From Natrarchaeobius chitinivorans (lineage in GTDB: Archaea; Halobacteriota; Halobacteria; Halobacteriales; Natrialbaceae), in NCBI RefSeq assembly GCF_003841505.1, contig NZ_REGA01000017.1:46614-110613 (forward strand): 64,000 nt of DNA. The letters run 5' to 3'. Positions 8,121-15,903 of the stretch are shown here, piece by piece; within the stretch, counting starts at the first letter, position 1, and each line of letters begins with the position of its first letter. Made by a program: the position numbers and the translations under genes. The notes beneath the pieces were generated by a model. It saw nothing but the letters and a program-made list of their open reading frames with translations. It was not told the DNA's origin and ran no database searches.

Positions 8121-9308
8121 TCACTCGTCCGAGAGGATGCGGTCGATCACGTCGGAATCGTCCCCACCCAGCGCGGATCGCACGAGCAGATGCCCGCCGA
8201 GCAACGCCGGGCTGATGACGACGTCCGCACCTGCGCGCTCGAGTTTCCTCGTGTTCTCGCGGTCGGTCGCGGCGGCGACGATGCGCGTCTCCGGGGCGAG
8301 CTGTCTGGCAGTGAGGATCGTAAACGCATCCTGTGCGTCCTGATTCGTCGCGACCAGGATCGCGGCCGCCCGTTCGATCTTGGCGCGGTGGAGTGGGCTC
8401 TCGTCGCTCGGGTCTGCCGTCACCACCGGTACGTCCTCGTCCGAGAGCGCGTCGGCCGCGTCGTGGTTCGTGGTCACGACGACGAACTCTCGGTCGTTCG
8501 CGGCGAGTTCGTCGACGATCGGTTCGGTCAGTTCGCCGTAGCCGAGCACGAGGACGTGCTCGTTCAACAGTTCGAGTTCTGATTCGGTCATCTTTCCGAG
8601 GGTTTTCGCGATTCGCGTCTGGATCGCCGGCCCGACGAGCACCCCGACCGCAAGGCCGAAACTGGAGACGCCGAGGACGAGCACCGACATCGTAAACAGC
8701 TGTCCCTCGGTCGAATCGAGGTGCGGCGTGACGTCGCCGTAGCCGACGGTACTCGAGGTGATCAGCGTGAAGTAAAAGGCGTCGAGAAGCGTGTCGATGC
8801 CGTCGAACTCACCGCGGAGCGCGTACGCGCCGATCGTTCCGTACGCCTGGACGCCGACGAGGGCCGCGCCGGCGGCGATCTGGGTCGTGTTCAGCGAGAG
8901 CGGCTTGGTAAAGTGATCACGGGTGAGCAACAGGATCGGAATCGAAATGAGCGAGAGGGCGATCAGCGGCACCGAGTACTGGCTCACCTGCAGGAATCCC
9001 TGCGCCGCCGTCAGCGGGAGCAGGAGGGTCGTCGCCCACCATCCCACGCGCAGTCCGCGCCGGAGTGCAAGGGCGCTTGCGACCATCAAAAACCCGGTCA
9101 CCGCACCGGTGAAACGGGCCGTTCGCTGAACGATATCCGGAATGAACGGATCGAGCGGATCGTACGCCGGCTCGACGCCGATGTTGAACACCGCCGTCGC
9201 GACCGAGAGCAGGGCCACCGCCAACGCGAGCCCGATCGCGGCCCGCGTCGTGAGTACCCGCCGCCAGTTTTCGGGGAGCCACGCCTCGAGCGACCGGCCG
9301 TCGACCAT
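8121..9308 (-). CDS. Potassium channel with RCK/TrkA-N NAD-binding domain
   Basis: The 395-residue protein has about four N-terminal hydrophobic segments (24-44, 68-82, 88-105, 112-130). These precede a two-helix pore module carrying the K+ selectivity filter TVGYGD (187-192). A cytoplasmic Rossmann domain begins at VLVLGYGELTEP (252-263) and extends to the C-terminus, as in RCK domains; the second TrkA-C subdomain is absent. The four extra N-terminal helices are common in haloarchaeal members. Tetrameric, ligand-gated K+ flux is the family role. It matters in organisms that balance salt with intracellular KCl. The gene converges with deoC. Confidence 0.9.
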   Translation of the reverse strand: MVDGRSLEAWLPENWRRVLTTRAAIGLALAVALLSVATAVFNIGVEPAYDPLDPFIPDIVQRTARFTGAVTGFLMVASALALRRGLRVGWWATTLLLPLTAAQGFLQVSQYSVPLIALSLISIPILLLTRDHFTKPLSLNTTQIAAGAALVGVQAYGTIGAYALRGEFDGIDTLLDAFYFTLITSSTVGYGDVTPHLDSTEGQLFTMSVLVLGVSSFGLAVGVLVGPAIQTRIAKTLGKMTESELELLNEHVLVLGYGELTEPIVDELAANDREFVVVTTNHDAADALSDEDVPVVTADPSDESPLHRAKIERAAAILVATNQDAQDAFTILTARQLAPETRIVAAATDRENTRKLERAGADVVISPALLGGHLLVRSALGGDDSDVIDRILSDE

Positions 9309-9380
9309 ACCCCCTCTTTCGCGTCGACGGCAATGAAGTCGGGTGGTTCGTGGCGGTTCGCTCGAGGGACGCGGACCGAG

Positions 9381-9811
9381 TCACATCGTTTCGGGATCGA
9401 TCCGATCGACGAGGCCGTCGAAGTCGTCGTCGAAGCTCACGACGTGGTCGATTCCGTGACGCGCCACCAGCGCGACGGTGGTCGCATCGGTGAAACTCAG
9501 CGCCTGATCGTCGTATCGTTCGAACACGTCGACCGCGTCGGCGAAGGCAGCAGCCGTGACGCGAAGCATCTCGTAGGTTTGCGGATACGGATCGACGCCG
9601 CGCAATCGATCGCCGAGCCGTTTTGCCGGCTCGAACGACTCGCCCCGGGTCAGCGTAAGCGTGACCGACTCGTCGTAGACGTAGTCGCTGACGTACGGCT
9701 GGCCGAACTCGCCGTCGTACACGCCTCGAGCGCGGTGGTCGCCGCGGTGTGACGGTACACGTCCCTGTCGTGGTCAGCGTACAGAACACCCGTGTCGACG
9801 TGCACCGTCAT
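9381..9811 (-). pseudogene. vapC: VapC-type PIN-domain toxin, interrupted by a frameshift
   Basis: The ATG at 9811 opens a frame reading MTVHVDTGVLYADHDRD, a normal PIN start with the first catalytic Asp. That frame is lost near 9722-9725. The remaining PIN domain (GEFGQPYVSDYVYDESVTL through SFTDATTVALVARHGIDHVVSFDDDFD) is intact in another frame. One missing base between the GAGGC and GTGTAC triplets would restore a continuous toxin of about 143 residues. The start overlaps the antitoxin stop by four bases (ATGA), the standard vapBC arrangement. Either the toxin has been inactivated or the base was lost in sequencing. PIN toxins are Mg2+-dependent RNases. Confidence 0.75.
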
Positions 9812-10083
9812 CCGTAGAGTATCTCGTCGATGTCTTCCTCTCCCGTTTCGACCCCGGAACTGAATCGCCCGCGCTGCATCGTCTCCTTTTCACCATCCGA
9901 AAGTGGCACTCGTGATTCGCGAAACGAGTCGATAACGGCCTCGCGGGATTCGTAGGCATCGTCGATCAATCGCGTCAGCAGCTCTTGTTGCGTGACGCTC
10001 GATCCCGTTTGAATCCGGATCTCCGCCTGCAACTCTTCGAGTCTGGATTTCGCGTTTTCGTCGACTTTTACTGCCGTCGCCAT
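9808..10083 (-). CDS. vapB: VapB-type antitoxin
   Basis: The 91-residue protein begins MATAVKVDENAKSRLEELQ, a ribbon-helix-helix-like N-terminus seen in haloarchaeal antitoxins paired with PIN toxins. It ends in an acidic C-terminal tail (EEDIDEILYG) of the type that blocks the toxin active site. The start at 10083 is chosen because it matches this N-terminus; longer frames upstream read Arg-rich non-coding sequence. The gene overlaps vapC by four bases and should be cotranslated with it. Antitoxins of this kind usually repress their own operon. Confidence 0.78.
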   Translation of the reverse strand: MATAVKVDENAKSRLEELQAEIRIQTGSSVTQQELLTRLIDDAYESREAVIDSFRESRVPLSDGEKETMQRGRFSSGVETGEEDIDEILYG

Positions 10084-10200
10084 GAATACTAGTTCCATCC
10101 GAAACTGAGTAACTCTTTCTACCACCGAGACGATCGGTTCCAGCGCGATGGGACGCCCCGGAGCGGTAGCTACTTGCCCCCGGCGGCGATAGCGCCACCT

Positions 10201-10482
10201 ATGACCACGGAGTGGAAACTGTTCGCCGACCTCGCCGAACACGCGGGAGACAGACACGTGACGGTCGACGCCTCCTCGGGCGACACCGTCGAGGACGCCC
10301 TCGAGCAACTCCTCGAGGGCCGGCCGGATCTCGAGGATCGGGTTCTCGAGGACGGAGCGCTCCGCTCACAGATCAACGTGCTTCGCAACGGGACGAACGT
10401 CCTGGTCGAGGAGGAGGGCCTCGAGACGGAACTCGACGACGGAGACGAACTGGCCCTGTTCCCGCCGGTCAGCGGAGGGTAG
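10201..10482 (+). CDS. Ubiquitin-like small archaeal modifier / MoaD-family protein ending in Gly-Gly
   Basis: The 93-residue beta-grasp protein carries the conserved MoaD/SAMP pattern: KLFADLAEHAG at the N-terminus, VEDALEQLLEGRPDL, INVLRNGTNV, and a C-terminal LFPPVSGG. The exposed di-glycine end is what an E1-like UbaA enzyme adenylates, either for protein conjugation (SAMP1-type) or as a sulfur carrier for molybdopterin. The ATG at 10201 gives the family length. A second family member in this window (32930-33217) has residues beyond its Gly-Gly. Conjugation versus sulfur transfer cannot be decided from sequence. Confidence 0.86.
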   Translation: MTTEWKLFADLAEHAGDRHVTVDASSGDTVEDALEQLLEGRPDLEDRVLEDGALRSQINVLRNGTNVLVEEEGLETELDDGDELALFPPVSGG

Positions 10483-10506
10483 GGCCGACCCCGATGTCCG
10501 GTTCGA

Positions 10507-11496
10507 TCAGCGGCCGTCGGCGGTCAGATCGATCTCGAGGACGAACTCCGGTTCGTCGGCGAGGCCGGCACCCGTGGCCGCCGCGTCGGTGACGAACCCG
10601 GCCGTCTCCGGAATCGCGACGCGGGTTCGGTCCGCACCGGTCGCCGCGGCGTCCCGTGAAATCGCTGCGAACAACGCTCGAGCCGCGCCGACGTCGTCCC
10701 AGGCACCGACGCCGTACTCGGCCCACGTTTCCTCGACACCGTCGTCGTTCCGACGGTCGTACGTTCGCGATCGGTAGGCGACGCCGGAGAGCCCGTCCGG
10801 CCCCTCGACGACGATCACCGACGTCTCCCCGGCGAAGCGCTCGAGGTCGGCGGCCGTAAGTTCCCGAAGCGCCCACGACTCCTCGGACGCGAGACCGAGT
10901 CCGCGGAGATGATCGCGTGCGTCGCTGTGTGTCCAGTAGCGCCACGCGGCCGTCGGATCGGTCGAGATGGTCCGAGACGCCGGCCCTGTCGCGTCGGGAT
11001 CGGGGTCGGGGTAGGCGAATCGAAACTCGGTGCTCGGATCGAAGCCGATCGCCCGCGCACTCGCGAGCGACGCGGCGTTCCAGGAGAAGACCATGATCCG
11101 GCCGACCGTCGCCCCGCGGTTGCGTGCCCACTCGAAACAAGCCTCGTTCAGCCGGCGGCTCACCCCCTGTCGACGGTAGTCCGAGGCGACTCGCAGGCTC
11201 TGAAACCAGGCCTCGTCCGGCGAGAGCATCACCGCCTGAACGATCCCGACCGCGGTCCCGTCGACGGTCGCCAGAAACGTCTTCCGATCAGTTTCGTCCT
11301 CGTCCTCGAGCCACTCGTGGTAAATGTCGGGGAGGTAGTCGCCGCCGCGGTCGGCCCAGATGTCGCTCGTGAAGTCGACGACCCCCTCGTAATCGTCGTG
11401 GGTCGCTCGGCGAATCTCGAGGGGGCCCTCCGCGTCGCTTTCGTCGTCGGTCGGGGTCTCGGTGTCGTCGGCCGAGATTTCGATGTCGCCACCCAT
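10507..11496 (-). CDS. GNAT-family N-acetyltransferase
   Basis: The 329-residue protein has an acidic 25-residue leader, then a GNAT domain (residues 27-160). This carries the acetyl-CoA loop QSLRVASDYRRQGVSRRL and the later FSWNAASLASARAIGF. A second, more divergent GNAT-like half follows (about 190-325, with GVGAWDDVGAARALF). The double-GNAT layout is common in haloarchaea. The start at 11496 lies six bases beyond the end of gatD, so the two are probably cotranscribed and translationally coupled. The substrate is unknown. Confidence 0.82.
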   Translation of the reverse strand: MGGDIEISADDTETPTDDESDAEGPLEIRRATHDDYEGVVDFTSDIWADRGGDYLPDIYHEWLEDEDETDRKTFLATVDGTAVGIVQAVMLSPDEAWFQSLRVASDYRRQGVSRRLNEACFEWARNRGATVGRIMVFSWNAASLASARAIGFDPSTEFRFAYPDPDPDATGPASRTISTDPTAAWRYWTHSDARDHLRGLGLASEESWALRELTAADLERFAGETSVIVVEGPDGLSGVAYRSRTYDRRNDDGVEETWAEYGVGAWDDVGAARALFAAISRDAAATGADRTRVAIPETAGFVTDAAATGAGLADEPEFVLEIDLTADGR

Positions 11497-11501
11497 CGGG
11501 T

Positions 11502-12773
11502 TCACTCCCAGGGGACGGACCGTTCCTGAATCTCGCCAGCAAGCGACGTTTCCATCGCCTCGGGGACGTCCTCGGCGTTTGCGATCGCCCACATCAGCTT
11601 GACTTTCGCGGTCCCGGGCAGGGTATCGCCGGCCTCGATAACCCCTGCCTCGAGCAGGTCGCGACCGGTGTCGTACACCCGATCGCAGACCCGTCCCTCG
11701 AGACACTGGCTGGTCATCACGACCGTCGTCCCGTCCGCGATCAGTTCTTCGATACGCGGGATGAGGTCGGTGTGGACGTGTCCGAGTCCAGTCCCCTCGA
11801 GAACAAGTCCCGCCGACCCGTCGACGACCTCGAGGAACGCGGGATCCATCCCCGGCGTGAATTTGAGGAGTTCGACGTCGTCCTCGAGGTCGGGTTCGAT
11901 CGTCAGGTCGGTGGCGGCACGCGCCCGGTACTCGCGTCGGAACTCGATCGCGTCGGCTCCGTCGTCCTCGAGGGCGTCGTAGTCGACCTCGCCGAGGGGC
12001 TCCGCGCCGACGGTTTCGAAGGCGTCCCGTCGGGAGGTGTGGTTCTTCCGGACGCGGGTCCCGCGGTGGAGCGCGCAGACGTCGTCGCTCTCGGAGGCGT
12101 GCATACAGACCAGTACCTCCGCGCAGTCGCTTTTGGCCGCTTCGACTGCACAGACGGCGTTCATCACGTTGTCCGACGAGGGTCGGTCGGCCGAACGCTG
12201 ACTTCCCGTAAAGACGATCGGAACCGGCGTCTCGAGCATGAACGCGAGCGCCGAGGCGGAGTACTGCATCGTGTCGGTGCCGTGCATGACGACGACGCCG
12301 TCGGCTCCGGCCTCGATCTCTTCTGTGACCGCCCGGGCCAGGTCCCGCCAGATCGGCGGCTCCATGTTCTCCGAGAGGATGTTTGCGACGACCCGCCCGC
12401 GGTAATTCGCCCGGCCGGCGAGATCGGGGACCGCCCGCAGGACGTCTTCCGCGTCGAACTGTGCGGTAACCGCACCCGTCCGGTAGTCGACCGTCGAGGC
12501 GATCGTTCCGCCGGTCGAGATCAGCGATATCGTCGGCAGGTCGTCGTCGAACTCGATCGTCGAATCCGTGCCGTCGGCGTCCGCGGCGTCCGCGCCGTCG
12601 ATTTCGTAGACGTCCTCGGCGAGCACCTCGACGTCGGCCTCTCCGCGGTCGACGCCGACGTTGTATCCGCCCTCGAGTTTCACCACGAGGTGATCGTCCG
12701 TACTGGAGGGGAGCAACACGCCTTCGTACGTCCGGTCCGCGCGGTCGACGCGGACGCGATCGCCTGCATTCAT
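11502..12773 (-). CDS. gatD: Glutamyl-tRNA(Gln) amidotransferase subunit D
   Basis: The 423-residue protein has an N-terminal AnsA-like beta-barrel domain (1-60) followed by an L-asparaginase fold. Catalytic motifs are STGGTIAST (86-94) and VMHGTDTMQY (162-171), supplying the two Thr, Asp and Lys-type active-site residues. GatD releases ammonia from glutamine or asparagine for GatE, which converts Glu-tRNA(Gln) to Gln-tRNA(Gln), the archaeal route to Gln-tRNA. gatE is not in this window, which is usual in haloarchaea. The ATG at 12773 is supported by the NAGDRVRVDRADRTYEG family start. Confidence 0.95.
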   Translation of the reverse strand: MNAGDRVRVDRADRTYEGVLLPSSTDDHLVVKLEGGYNVGVDRGEADVEVLAEDVYEIDGADAADADGTDSTIEFDDDLPTISLISTGGTIASTVDYRTGAVTAQFDAEDVLRAVPDLAGRANYRGRVVANILSENMEPPIWRDLARAVTEEIEAGADGVVVMHGTDTMQYSASALAFMLETPVPIVFTGSQRSADRPSSDNVMNAVCAVEAAKSDCAEVLVCMHASESDDVCALHRGTRVRKNHTSRRDAFETVGAEPLGEVDYDALEDDGADAIEFRREYRARAATDLTIEPDLEDDVELLKFTPGMDPAFLEVVDGSAGLVLEGTGLGHVHTDLIPRIEELIADGTTVVMTSQCLEGRVCDRVYDTGRDLLEAGVIEAGDTLPGTAKVKLMWAIANAEDVPEAMETSLAGEIQERSVPWE

Positions 12774-12857
12774 GGATGGGCGTTGCGCGTCGGCGGACTT
12801 GAAGCCACGCTTTCGACGCGGCGGCTCGAGCGATAGGTCCCGCCGTCGCGGGCGAAG

Positions 12858-13091
12858 CTACGCGAGAATCCCGACGATGACCAGCCCGATCCCCGTCAGA
12901 ACGAGTACGCCGACGATCAGCGCGGTCAGCAGCCGAACCGATGCGAGTGCGTCGTCGGTGAGATCGAGCCGGGGATAGAGGTGGCGTGCAGCGTAGAGAA
13001 GTCCGAACCCGGCGACGATCGAGAAAGCTCCGAACACGACCAGTTCGACGTTCACTCGTTTCCCTTCCAGCCGACCGGTCAAAAAACGCAC
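12858..13091 (-). CDS. Small two-helix membrane protein
   Basis: The 77-residue protein has two hydrophobic segments (about residues 17-38 and 50-76), joined by a short polar loop (YPRLDLTDDAL). The basic N-terminus predicts that both ends face the cytoplasm. It lies alone upstream of gatD on the same strand, about 85 bp away. No family is recognised; similar small membrane proteins are common and unannotated in haloarchaea. The codon pattern (acidic loop, GC-rich third positions) supports coding. Confidence 0.6.
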   Translation of the reverse strand: MRFLTGRLEGKRVNVELVVFGAFSIVAGFGLLYAARHLYPRLDLTDDALASVRLLTALIVGVLVLTGIGLVIVGILA

Positions 13092-13121
13092 TCACTTCTT
13101 CACACGGGGCAACCGGACGGC

Positions 13122-13182
13122 TCGTACGGTCTGCTGTGAATGGGAAAGGTCCATCATACTCGGCCGACAGTAAGAACGTATG
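13122..13182. repeat. Shortened palindromic intergenic repeat, family 1, copy J
   Basis: The left arm CGTACGGTCTGCTGTGAA and the right arm CCGACAGTAAGAACGTATG flank a short centre instead of the usual GC-rich stem, so this is probably an internal deletion form. The right arm contains the ATG start codon of the next gene (13180). Confidence 0.5.
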
Positions 13183-13824
13183 GGAGAGCGCTCGGACGAA
13201 CTGACCGAGAGCCGGGAGACGGACGGCCCCTCCACGGAGGACCTCCTCGCGGAAACCGACCGACTGATCTCCGGTTCGGAAGCCGACGGCGGATCGGCAG
13301 GGAGAGTGGATCAGACTGACCGATCCGCGAGGCGTTCAGACTCCGCCGCCGACGAAACGAGCGACGAGTCTGGATCGTGGTGGCCGTTCTCGAGGGGCGA
13401 CGAGACCGACGCGGACCACACCGCCGAACCCGATTCCGGTCGCCTCGCTCGGCTCCGTCCGAATCGATCGGCTCGCGAATACTTCTCACCGAAGGCGTTT
13501 CTCGCGGTACTCGTCCTCGCGGGCACGGGATTGTTCGTCGGCAGTGCGGTCCTCCCGCTCGGCGGTCTTGGTCGGATCGTCGGCCTGCTCGCCGTCACCT
13601 TCCTCCTGGGACTCCTGACGTCGAAACGGCGATACCTCGAGACGAGCGTCGCTGGGGCGTCGGCAGGAGCCATCTCTATGGTGTTTTTCAGCTTACCGCT
13701 TCTGATCGTCGGCTCCGGGCGGACGGGTCTCGCGGTCGGCGCGGCCCTCGGACTCGTCGTATCGGTCTTCGGGTACTACTTCGGTCGCGACCTTCGGAAC
13801 GGCCTGGTTCGCGACATCGAATAG
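13180..13824 (+). CDS. Membrane protein, probable DUF456-like
   Basis: The 214-residue protein has a disordered, acidic N-terminal 100 residues (Ser/Asp/Glu/Arg rich, SWWPFSRGDETDADH). This is followed by a compact membrane domain with four helices from about residue 105 to 205, including LGLLTSKRRYLETSVAGASAGAI. The Gly/Ala-rich helices resemble DUF456-type or other small integral membrane domains, but the match is not secure. The ATG start lies inside the arm of a palindromic repeat, so the leader is unusually short or shared with that element. No function is assigned. Confidence 0.65.
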   Translation: MGERSDELTESRETDGPSTEDLLAETDRLISGSEADGGSAGRVDQTDRSARRSDSAADETSDESGSWWPFSRGDETDADHTAEPDSGRLARLRPNRSAREYFSPKAFLAVLVLAGTGLFVGSAVLPLGGLGRIVGLLAVTFLLGLLTSKRRYLETSVAGASAGAISMVFFSLPLLIVGSGRTGLAVGAALGLVVSVFGYYFGRDLRNGLVRDIE

Positions 13825-13975
13825 CCGGTGGCAGGCATCTGCCGGCGAGGGACACGACCTCGGTAGCGGGCCAACCCGGCGATCGAGTTCGGTGTGGGCT
13901 GTCTCGGAACCGACTGCGGTCTGGTTCGATTTCGCTCGGTAGTCGCCGGTTGAAACGGTACTACACGATTATTGT

Positions 13976-14815
13976 GTGGCACTGCGTAACATGGGCATGG
14001 ATGCAACCCTCGATGACATCGAGTTCCTCGTCAGTTCGACCCATCGCGTCGGAGTGCTCGACGCACTAACCAGCGGTCCGTGCGATCGGACCGACTTGCG
14101 TACCACAACGGGGGCATCCGCTCCGACCATGGGTCGAATCCTCTCGGACTTTCAGGAGCGCCACTGGGTCGAACGAGACGGGAATGTGTACCGGCTGACC
14201 GGATTGGGTGAGTTCGTGGCCGCTCAGTTCCAGGAGTTCGTAGCGGCGATGGCGCATCAGCGTCGGCTCCGCGAGGTCTGGCCGTGGCTCCCGACCGAAA
14301 TCGACGGGTTCAGTATCGAGTTGTTCACCGACGTCGTGGTCTCTCAGCCCGGGCCCGGCTATCCTTACAGACCCGTCGAACGCCTCACGGAACTTCTCAC
14401 AGCAGCGGATACGATGCGCGGATTCGGCATGGCACTGCTCAAATCGGGGAATCTGGAGCCGTTTTTCGAGCACGTCCGGGAGGACCTGACGTGTGAATAC
14501 GTCTATCCGCCCGCCGTTTTCGAGGAACTCCTCTCGTGGGACGAAACGACAGTCCTGGAGACGACGAGACACGCCAACTACACCGTCTTGCTCCACGATG
14601 ACCTTCCGCTCGAGGACCGGTGTGGGATCTGCCTCTTCGATGATCGGGTCTGCATCTGCTGTTACGACCCAGGGACGGGGGCGTTGCAGTCGCTCGTCGA
14701 TACCGGAAGCGCCGAAATGCGTACGTGGGCGGAGTCGTACTACGAGCAGTTTCGAGACCAGGCCCGACCGCTCACCGACGCCACTGACCTGTCCTCGGTC
14801 GAATCGATCCACTGA
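13976..14815 (+). CDS. Winged-helix regulator with FilR1-like sensor domain (copy 1)
   Basis: A protein of about 279 residues. An N-terminal winged helix (VSSTHRVGVLDALTSGPCDRTDLR then MGRILSDFQERHWVE) precedes a C-terminal domain of the FilR1 type (TVLLHDDLPLEDRCGICLFDDRVCICCYD, then RTWAESYYEQFRDQA), a ligand- or redox-sensing fold of archaeal regulators. The pair CGICLFDDRVCICC gives an unusual Cys cluster. A GTG at 13976 is used because the paralogue at 51597-50751 aligns to this codon and has no ATG; ATGs at 13991 and 13997 are alternatives. It probably controls the methyltransferase just downstream through the conserved palindrome at 14855. Confidence 0.85.
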   Translation: MALRNMGMDATLDDIEFLVSSTHRVGVLDALTSGPCDRTDLRTTTGASAPTMGRILSDFQERHWVERDGNVYRLTGLGEFVAAQFQEFVAAMAHQRRLREVWPWLPTEIDGFSIELFTDVVVSQPGPGYPYRPVERLTELLTAADTMRGFGMALLKSGNLEPFFEHVREDLTCEYVYPPAVFEELLSWDETTVLETTRHANYTVLLHDDLPLEDRCGICLFDDRVCICCYDPGTGALQSLVDTGSAEMRTWAESYYEQFRDQARPLTDATDLSSVESIH

Positions 14816-14854
14816 TCGAGAGTATCTGTCGCGGGCCAGCCCCGACCACGGTGC

Positions 14855-14889
14855 TTTCACGGCGTGAAACTTTTCACTAGACAGTTACA
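14855..14889 (+). promoter_or_regulatory. Putative operator shared by the two FilR1-regulator loci
   Basis: A perfect palindrome, TTTCACGGCGTGAAA, is followed after four bases by TTCACTAGACAGTTACA. The same arrangement, with TTGCACGCCGTGCAA and then TTCACTAGATAGTCACA, lies just downstream of the paralogous regulator at 50695-50730. Each sits between the regulator and the next gene on the same strand. Conservation in otherwise different intergenic DNA suggests a binding site and promoter. A terminator hairpin is the alternative. Confidence 0.6.
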
Positions 14890-14928
14890 CGTCCACTCGC
14901 GTCGTACCCGGTTTCGTGGTGAGTGTGT

Positions 14929-15753
14929 ATGGACGATCACGCACGTCAAGCGGCCGGCTGGCAGGTCGAACAGAACGCCTCCGAGGCCTACGAACAGTAT
15001 CTCGTGCCGTCGATTTTCGAGTCATGGGCCGACCGACTGATCGAGACTGGCGAGGTACACGAGGGCGATCGAGTACTGGACGTCGCCTGCGGGACCGGTA
15101 TCGTGGCGCGTCGCGTCGCTCCCCGGGTCGGTACGAGTGGGTCCGCCGTGGGGGTCGATATCAACGAGGGAATGCTTGCAGTGGCGGCGGAAACTGCTGG
15201 TGACGTCCAGCCCTCGATCGAGTGGCGACGGGGCGATGCGACCGACCTTCCATTCGCGGACGACGGGTTCGACGTCGTCTGCTGTCAACAGGCGCTCCAG
15301 TTCTTCGACGATCCCGTCGCTGCACTCGAGGAGATGCGCCGGGTTCGTACACCGGGTGGGCGTGTGACGCTGAGCGTCTGGCGACCGCTCGAGTACCAGC
15401 CCGCATACGTCGTGCTGGCCGACGCCTTGGAGCGATACATCGGTGCCGAGGCCGGGGAGATGATGCGTTCTCCGTTCCCCGCATGGGACGGGGAGGATCT
15501 CCGAACGCTCCTCCGAGATGCGGGATTCGACGGCGTCACGGTCACGATCGAAATCGGGTCCGTACGCTATCCGTCGGTTCCGGAGTTCGTTCGCCGCGAG
15601 GCGGCTAGTTCGCCGCTCGCCGAACCGATTGCGGCCATCGAGCGAGCGGTGCGAGACGAACTGATCCGAGCGCTCGAGGATCGGTTAGAGACGTACATCG
15701 ACGACGACGGTATCGTCTCCCCGATGGAATCGTACGTCGTCACCGCAGACTGA
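14929..15753 (+). CDS. Class I SAM-dependent methyltransferase (UbiE/Methyltransf_11 type)
   Basis: The 274-residue protein has motif I VLDVACGTG (49-57), an acidic end to beta 2 (VGVDINEGML), GDATDLPFADDGFDVV (motif II region) and a Gly-rich TPGGRVTLSVWRP loop. This is the layout of small-molecule C/O-methyltransferases. The C-terminal 90 residues form a lid that may set substrate choice (VRYPSVPEFVRREAASSPLAE). It lies 113 bp downstream of the FilR1-like regulator, with the shared palindrome between them, so regulation by that protein is likely. The substrate is unknown. Confidence 0.85.
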   Translation: MDDHARQAAGWQVEQNASEAYEQYLVPSIFESWADRLIETGEVHEGDRVLDVACGTGIVARRVAPRVGTSGSAVGVDINEGMLAVAAETAGDVQPSIEWRRGDATDLPFADDGFDVVCCQQALQFFDDPVAALEEMRRVRTPGGRVTLSVWRPLEYQPAYVVLADALERYIGAEAGEMMRSPFPAWDGEDLRTLLRDAGFDGVTVTIEIGSVRYPSVPEFVRREAASSPLAEPIAAIERAVRDELIRALEDRLETYIDDDGIVSPMESYVVTAD

Positions 15754-15903
15754 TTGGTGTTTTCACACCCCGAGCGGTCGACACGGCAGGCTTCTGGGAT
15801 CATCTCCTCATTTGGACTCCGTGTGGATCGTCAGCGGGGTTCTCTTGTGTCCCGTGACGTGGTCGTATTACCGACGGGTTCTCGAGTCACTCCTCTTCGA
15901 CGG

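Noticed and set aside
10507..13095. An 862-codon open frame on the minus strand spanning gatD and the GNAT gene
   Set aside because: Only its last third is real and belongs to the GNAT protein starting at 11496. The rest is an Arg-rich shadow of gatD in another frame.
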